This document shows positions 5,434 through 8,074 of a stretch of DNA of 8,074 nt, one piece after another. This DNA comes from a bacterium (GTDB lineage: Bacteria > Atribacterota > Phoenicimicrobiia > Phoenicimicrobiales > Phoenicimicrobiaceae). Location of the stretch: contig JAHJOY010000119.1 of assembly GCA_018819665.1 (NCBI GenBank), positions 1 through 8,074 of the forward strand, in the 5' to 3' direction. Below the pieces are notes generated by a model. The model saw nothing but the letters and a program-made list of their open reading frames with translations, did not search any database and had not been told where the DNA came from. The position numbers and the translations under genes are program-made. The first letter of the stretch is position 1; each line of letters opens with the position of its first letter.

Positions 5434-5509
5434 GCGATAGGCAAAAACTACATAAATAAAATGCTTCTTTTCCTTTAATTTTTTATTTATGTATGTTTTT
5501 ACTTATCGC
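5434..5509. repeat. Long hairpin A of the repeated module
   Basis: The left arm 5434-5461 (begins GCGATAGGCAAAAAC) pairs with 5481-5509 (ends GTTTTTACTTATCGC) with one bulge, one G.T pair and one mismatch. Its outer arms match those of the hairpin at 5983-6054. Confidence 0.85.
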
Positions 5510-5533
5510 TTAACCGTAAGGAATCCGAAAAAA

Positions 5534-5554
5534 ATAGCCACCGAAAAAGAAGAT
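5534..5554 (+). repeat. Conserved 21-bp linker motif, copy 1
   Basis: The motif is A followed by TAGCCACCGAAAAAGAAGAT. It lies 24 bases after hairpin A, and its 3' part also forms an arm of the hairpin at 5541-5605. An exact copy is at 6078. Confidence 0.85.
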
Positions 5555-5605
5555 AAAAAGTTCCCGCTCTTCTTCTACATTTTACTTTTTATCTTTTTTT
5601 TACGG
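5541..5605. repeat. Hairpin, 21/22-nt purine/pyrimidine arms
   Basis: 5541-5561 (CCGAAAAAGAAG...) pairs with 5584-5605 (...TTTTTACGG). The inner AGATAAAAAGT/ACTTTTTATCT is perfect and the outer part has small bulges. Confidence 0.75.
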
Positions 5606-5606
5606 G

Positions 5607-5716
5607 GAGAAGACTAAACCACCGCTGTTGACCGCTACATATTTTATATTAGAATAAAAATATATAAGAGGGGGTGGTTTTCCCTTCTTATATATTTTTT
5701 AAGCGTTCGTCTTCTC
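5607..5716. repeat. Composite palindrome with a potential pseudoknot
   Basis: The outer stem is GAGAAGAC (5607-5614) with GTCTTCTC (5709-5716). The inner stem is AAAAATATATAAGA (5656-5669) with TCTTATATATTTTT (5686-5699), 14 perfect base pairs. The inner hairpin loop contains GGTGGTTT (5673-5680), the exact complement of AAACCACC (5616-5623) just inside the outer stem. This is an H-type pseudoknot arrangement. Confidence 0.75.
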
Positions 5717-5719
5717 TCT

Positions 5720-5786
5720 GCATTACACGATAAAAATAACTTCAAATTTTTTTTCCTAAATTTTAATTATTTTTTGAGTGTTATGC
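5720..5786. repeat. Long imperfect palindrome, about 30-nt arms
   Basis: 5720-5749 (begins GCATTACAC) pairs imperfectly with 5758-5786 (ends GTGTTATGC), with the best matches at both ends (GCATTACAC and AAATTT). The loop is 8 nt. Confidence 0.65.
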
Positions 5787-5811
5787 TTCTCTTTTCGCTT
5801 TTCTATTCATT

Positions 5812-5865
5812 GTATTGCTTTTTGTGAAAGAGGGGTGATTTCCCCCTGTTTATAAAAAGTAATAC
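5812..5865 (+). repeat. 24-bp hairpin with strand-specific G.T pairs
   Basis: 5812-5835 pairs with 5842-5865 around a 6-nt loop: 18 Watson-Crick pairs, four G.T pairs (5817, 5824, 5826 and 5830 opposite T) and two mismatches. All four G residues are in the left arm of the + strand, so a + strand RNA or single strand pairs better than the minus strand. The tip is GGGG-TGATTT-CCCC. Confidence 0.8.
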
Positions 5866-5881
5866 TCTTCCTTTCTCCCTG

Positions 5882-5929
5882 GCAATACTCTCACCAGGTA
5901 AATTACTATTTGCCCGGTGAGTGTATTGC
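5882..5929. repeat. 22-bp hairpin with a 4-nt loop
   Basis: 5882-5903 (GCAATACTCTCACC...) pairs with 5908-5929 (...GGTGAGTGTATTGC) with one T.G pair and two mismatches. Its ends share TGTATTGCT and AATACTC with the preceding hairpin, so arms of the two could exchange partners. Confidence 0.85.
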
Positions 5930-5982
5930 TCTTTCTTTGTTCTTCCTCTCTTATTTTCTCTCCCTTCCCCTTCTCTTCTCCT
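5930..5982 (+). other. Polypyrimidine tract
   Basis: An almost uninterrupted C/T run of about 53 bases lies between two long hairpins. Its complement is a purine tract. It could adopt triplex (H-DNA) structure or keep the strand unpaired between structured domains. Confidence 0.6.
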
Positions 5983-6054
5983 CGCGATAGGTAAAAAAAT
6001 CTTAAATCAAAAAGGGTTTTTCTTTTTGTTTTGAGGTGTTTTTTACTTATCGCG
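5983..6054. repeat. Long hairpin B of the repeated module
   Basis: 5983-6014 (begins CGCGATAGGTAAAAA) pairs with 6022-6054 (ends TTTTTTACTTATCGCG) around a 7-nt loop. The outer arms match hairpin A (5434-5509). The distal arms have a different sequence but still pair. Confidence 0.85.
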
Positions 6055-6077
6055 CAAACATAAAAAATCAAAAAGAT

Positions 6078-6098
6078 ATAGCCACCGAAAAAGAAGAT
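6078..6098 (+). repeat. Conserved 21-bp linker motif, copy 2
   Basis: An exact copy of the motif at 5534-5554, at nearly the same distance (23 bases) after hairpin B. Confidence 0.85.
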
Positions 6099-6106
6099 GA
6101 GCACAA

Positions 6107-6140
6107 ACCAGGCAAGTTACCTCTTCCCTACTTGCCAGGT
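6107..6140. repeat. Palindrome at the protease 3' end
   Basis: ACCAGGCAAGT (6107-6117) pairs with ACTTGCCAGGT (6130-6140), 10 of 11. The right arm is the coding sequence for the last residues of the protease gene, and the stop codon (6128-6130) sits at the loop edge. Confidence 0.75.
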
Positions 6141-6913
6141 GATACAGGGGCAGTAATTTGAATAAGCTTACCATAATCAGGAACTTCTCTTATAGCAGAG
6201 ACAATCCCATCACTAACCGTTTTTTCTAATCCTAACGGACTGCCATACACTATTATTCTTTCCCCTACTTCTGGGATAGTTTCACTTAAGGATAAAGGAT
6301 ACACATATTTAGAAGGAATATCTACTGAAAGACGGATAATATCACTTTGTTCATCATCTGCTACAATATAGGTGATGGGATGAGTTTTTCCATCTGAGGT
6401 CTTTACCTTAGCAGAGCTTGCTCCCTGAAGCACGTGATAATTAGTAATCACATCACCATTCTGGCTTATAAAAAAACCACTGCCCAGGCGCAAAAAATTC
6501 CCCTTTCTATCATAAGTAAAAACAATAACAGTGGAAGGTTCAATTCTTTTTATAATAGAAGGCAAACTTTCAATGGGTTTTTCTTTGGGTTTGGCTAAAG
6601 GCGGGGTGCTCGTAGGTGTTTGAATTGTTTTCCCCTCTTTTATGCTTTTTAGTAGTTCCAGGGAAAAACCATTTTTATAGACTTCTTTAGCATAATATTC
6701 CTGTTCTCCTTCCGGTAATTTCTGCAACAAATCAATAAACTCTTTTTCATATGAGTCAAGGTCTTCAAGAGAGGAAAGATAGAAATTAAATATGGAGGGA
6801 AATTTATCTTTGATATAATCTTTTACATCAATCGTCTCTGAAGAAAAAATCAAAGTTGAAAAAACAATTAAAATACTCGCTACGATCAATAAGATAAAAA
6901 TGTTCCTTTTCAT
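6128..6913 (-). CDS. HtrA/DegP-like trypsin-fold protease cut off before its catalytic serine
   Basis: ATG 6913 has an AAGGGGG SD eight bases upstream. The product is 261 residues. Residues 1-23 form a signal peptide or anchor. A charged helical region is followed by a Pro/Thr linker (about 99-113: TPTSTPPLAKPKEKP) and the protease domain from about 118. The catalytic histidine is H160 (TNYHV). The aspartate is D191 (DIIRLSVD). GSPLGLEKTVSDGIVSAIRE is typical HtrA. The family continues SPGNSGGP, where S is the nucleophile; here the reading is APVSPGK then stop. The serine, the second half-barrel end and any PDZ domain are missing. The break falls in a palindrome at the edge of the gene-free region, which suggests truncation by rearrangement. 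It is likely inactive as a protease and probably a pseudogene. Confidence 0.8.
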   Translation of the reverse strand: MKRNIFILLIVASILIVFSTLIFSSETIDVKDYIKDKFPSIFNFYLSSLEDLDSYEKEFIDLLQKLPEGEQEYYAKEVYKNGFSLELLKSIKEGKTIQTPTSTPPLAKPKEKPIESLPSIIKRIEPSTVIVFTYDRKGNFLRLGSGFFISQNGDVITNYHVLQGASSAKVKTSDGKTHPITYIVADDEQSDIIRLSVDIPSKYVYPLSLSETIPEVGERIIVYGSPLGLEKTVSDGIVSAIREVPDYGKLIQITAPVSPGK

Positions 6914-7033
6914 TTTCTTATCCCCCTTAAGTTTTTATTAGAATAGCTTTACATCATTAAGATTGATTGAATAGAAGAGATAGAAACATGTCCAGGAATT
7001 ACATTTGAATATATTTGTTTAGTTCGCAACTTT

Positions 7034-7270
7034 TCAACTTCCCGACCAACTAAAACCTTCTTTTTCTAATCTCTTCCTGGCTTGATATACCTCTCGATAA
7101 CTGTTCTCTTTGACCGCTTTAATGCTATTTCCATCAACAAAAACCAACTTAAAATTATTTTCTTCGAGTAATATTATCAGATCGTCAACTTCACCCTTCT
7201 CTAAGTCGTAACAATAAACTTCAAGTATGTAATCTTCTTCATTTTTAGAATATTTATTAAATAGTTTTAT
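7034..7270 (-). CDS. Unrecognised 78-residue protein with an ATA start
   Basis: The frame reads from ATA 7270-7268 to TGA 7036-7034. An in-frame TGA just upstream of the SD closes the frame 5', and no ATG, GTG or TTG occurs before the middle of the protein (TTG at codon 42). The product begins (M/I)KLFNKYSKNEEDYILEVYCYD and ends in KRLEKEGFSWSGS. It is charged, mixed alpha/beta in look, with no membrane segment. It has coding-like composition matching its neighbours. It lies 35 bases after the replication-initiator-like gene and probably shares its transcript. The family is not recognised; a small plasmid accessory or regulatory protein is possible. Confidence 0.55.
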   Translation of the reverse strand: MKLFNKYSKNEEDYILEVYCYDLEKGEVDDLIILLEENNFKLVFVDGNSIKAVKENSYREVYQARKRLEKEGFSWSGS

Positions 7271-7284
7271 ACTAAAAACCTCCC
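7268..7284 (-). promoter_or_regulatory. Strong SD followed by ATA at the start position
   Basis: On the minus strand GGGAGG (7284-7279) is followed after eight bases by ATA (7270-7268), then AAACTATTT. This is the second gene in the window with ATA where a start codon is expected. Confidence 0.55.
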
Positions 7285-7305
7285 TTCAATCCCCATAGTG
7301 TTTTC

Positions 7306-8074
7306 CTAATTGCTGATAGTATTTTTCTTACTACTTATATCTTCAATCTTTCCGGAAGCAATCCACTCTTTTATTATTTCTCTTCTCTTTTCTTCCAGGA
7401 CAACCTCGAGCATTTTTGATGTTTTTCCTTTAATTCTTTCCTTATTTAATTGCACTTTCCAAAACTCTGGTAGCCTGTTTTCTGTTTCTATTCTTATTTC
7501 TTCCTGCTGTAGAGGATCAAGTGAATTATAAATTTGTTCTATTTTTTTAATCTCTTCCTGCCTCTTTTTATTTTCCTCTTCTTGTAGCTTTATTTTAATA
7601 ACTTCTATTTTTTCCCTTTCTTCTTTTCGCTTTTCCTCTTTTATTTCCCTTAAATATTCCTCCGGGAATTGCCAATTTTCTCTTATTGCCTTCACTAAAT
7701 AAGCCGCTTTATCATCAGCATTAGAATAATTAATTGCCTCAATCCATTTTTTTATTAATTCTTGATCATTGCTTTTTATTAAGTTTTCAGCGGTTACTTT
7801 AGAAACATTTAGTTCTACTAACTTATCAACTAAATCAGCCCGTTTTTTAGAAAATATTTTTACTCCTTCTTTTGCCCCTGGTAGATATTCTTCTGTCCAA
7901 TTATTAATGCCCTTTATCTTTATTCTTTTCATTTCTTCTTTAGCTCTCTCTCCTGGCCAATAATATATAAGCCAGTCCTTATTTCCATTTTCACTCCAGT
8001 CATATTTTGATATAAATCCAGTATCTTTGAGCTCGTCGTTACCCGAATTTAATTGCCGTTTAGCATCTGAAATA
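7306..8074 (-). CDS. Replication-initiator-like protein, C-terminal part (partial)
   Basis: The frame is open from the right edge of the window to TAG 7308-7306, giving 255 residues. Starting it at an internal ATG (7932) would be wrong because coding continues upstream. The first 47 residues (DELKDTGFISKYDW...KDWLIYYWPGERAKEE) resemble the second winged-helix region of plasmid replication initiators of the RepA type. Next comes a helical segment, LVELNVSKVTAENLIKSNDQELIKKWIEAINY...KAAYLVKAIRENWQFPEEY, of a kind common at the end of such proteins. A long charged coiled coil (about 142-188) and a helical tail follow. I recall this layout from plasmid and mobile-element Rep proteins, but family assignment without a search is moderate. 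If right, it suggests block 3 comes from a plasmid or replicative element. Confidence 0.5.
   Translation of the reverse strand, partial: ISDAKRQLNSGNDELKDTGFISKYDWSENGNKDWLIYYWPGERAKEEMKRIKIKGINNWTEEYLPGAKEGVKIFSKKRADLVDKLVELNVSKVTAENLIKSNDQELIKKWIEAINYSNADDKAAYLVKAIRENWQFPEEYLREIKEEKRKEEREKIEVIKIKLQEEENKKRQEEIKKIEQIYNSLDPLQQEEIRIETENRLPEFWKVQLNKERIKGKTSKMLEVVLEEKRREIIKEWIASGKIEDISSKKNTISN

Larger units (their letters stand above)
4599..6127. other. 1.5-kb gene-free, AT-rich region packed with palindromes
   Basis: No frame here gives a believable protein. The only long open stretch (minus strand, about 5850-6104) runs through hairpin arms and purine tracts. The region holds about 14 imperfect inverted repeats, listed separately, plus a weaker one at 4630-4667 (TAGGTGG/CCACCTA, with a GGTG-GTTTT-CACC hairpin inside). 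Around 5135-5185 there is only a GGGCTAAAT direct repeat (5135, 5162) and a TTATCG/CGATAA pair. From about 4668 to 4839 I see nothing structured. It separates convergent genes and could be a structured RNA, an origin region or degenerate recombination sites. Confidence 0.7.

Noticed and set aside
5850..6104. Minus-strand open frame of 84 codons
   Set aside because: It is made of hairpin arms and a purine tract, is low in complexity, has no recognisable domain and looks like a by-product of the palindromes.
4599..6140. CRISPR array
   Set aside because: The palindromes differ from one another, spacing is irregular and there is no repeated unit beyond one module present twice.
7306..7932. Replication-initiator-like gene starting at internal ATG 7932
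   Set aside because: The frame stays open and coding-like to the window edge at 8074, so this is only an internal methionine.
1..8074. tRNA or rRNA genes
   Set aside because: No T-loop, anticodon-arm arrangement or rRNA-like conserved stretch was seen on either strand.

Overview
The window looks like accessory DNA from an uncultured, probably anaerobic bacterium. I cannot name the taxon. Supporting signs are strong Shine-Dalgarno (SD) sequences, a rubrerythrin-type protein, a stand-alone V4R protein, an HD-GYP protein and many Cys-rich small proteins. It has three blocks of different texture.

Block 1 (1-2237, all +). The tail of an unknown gene is followed by two tandem paralogous Cys-rich proteins, a membrane protein that fuses a heavy-metal-associated (HMA) domain to a MerT-like permease, and a 46-residue Cys-rich peptide. 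Neighbouring cysteine pairs (CC) recur in the last two. I infer a thiol-based metal uptake or sequestration set, possibly for mercury or another soft metal.

Block 2 (2238-4598, all +). Two 80-nt elements with the architecture of integron attC sites bracket a 2.28-kb segment carrying three genes: a V4R-domain protein, a HAMP/HD-GYP c-di-GMP phosphodiesterase and a rubrerythrin-like protein. The base order at the two ends matches what cassette excision and integration predicts: the first 9 bases after the first site, with the preceding G, are the exact reverse complement of the 10 bases that open the second site. No integrase is in the window.

Block 3 (4599-8074) is visibly more AT-rich and its genes are on the minus strand. 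About 1.5 kb (4599-6127) has no credible gene. It holds about 14 imperfect palindromes of 7-33 bp arms, including one potential pseudoknot, two copies of a hairpin-plus-20-bp module whose distal stems differ but still pair, and a hairpin rich in strand-specific G.T pairs. This could be a large structured RNA, a single-stranded DNA recombination or replication region, or degenerate attC-like sites. Beyond it, reading leftward, lie a probable plasmid-type replication initiator (N-terminus outside the window), an unrecognised 78-residue protein and an HtrA-like protease that stops immediately before its catalytic-serine motif, inside a palindrome.

Two genes, one in block 2 and one in block 3, have ATA where the start codon is expected, each with an ideally spaced SD. 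This is either unusual initiation or two parallel start-codon losses.
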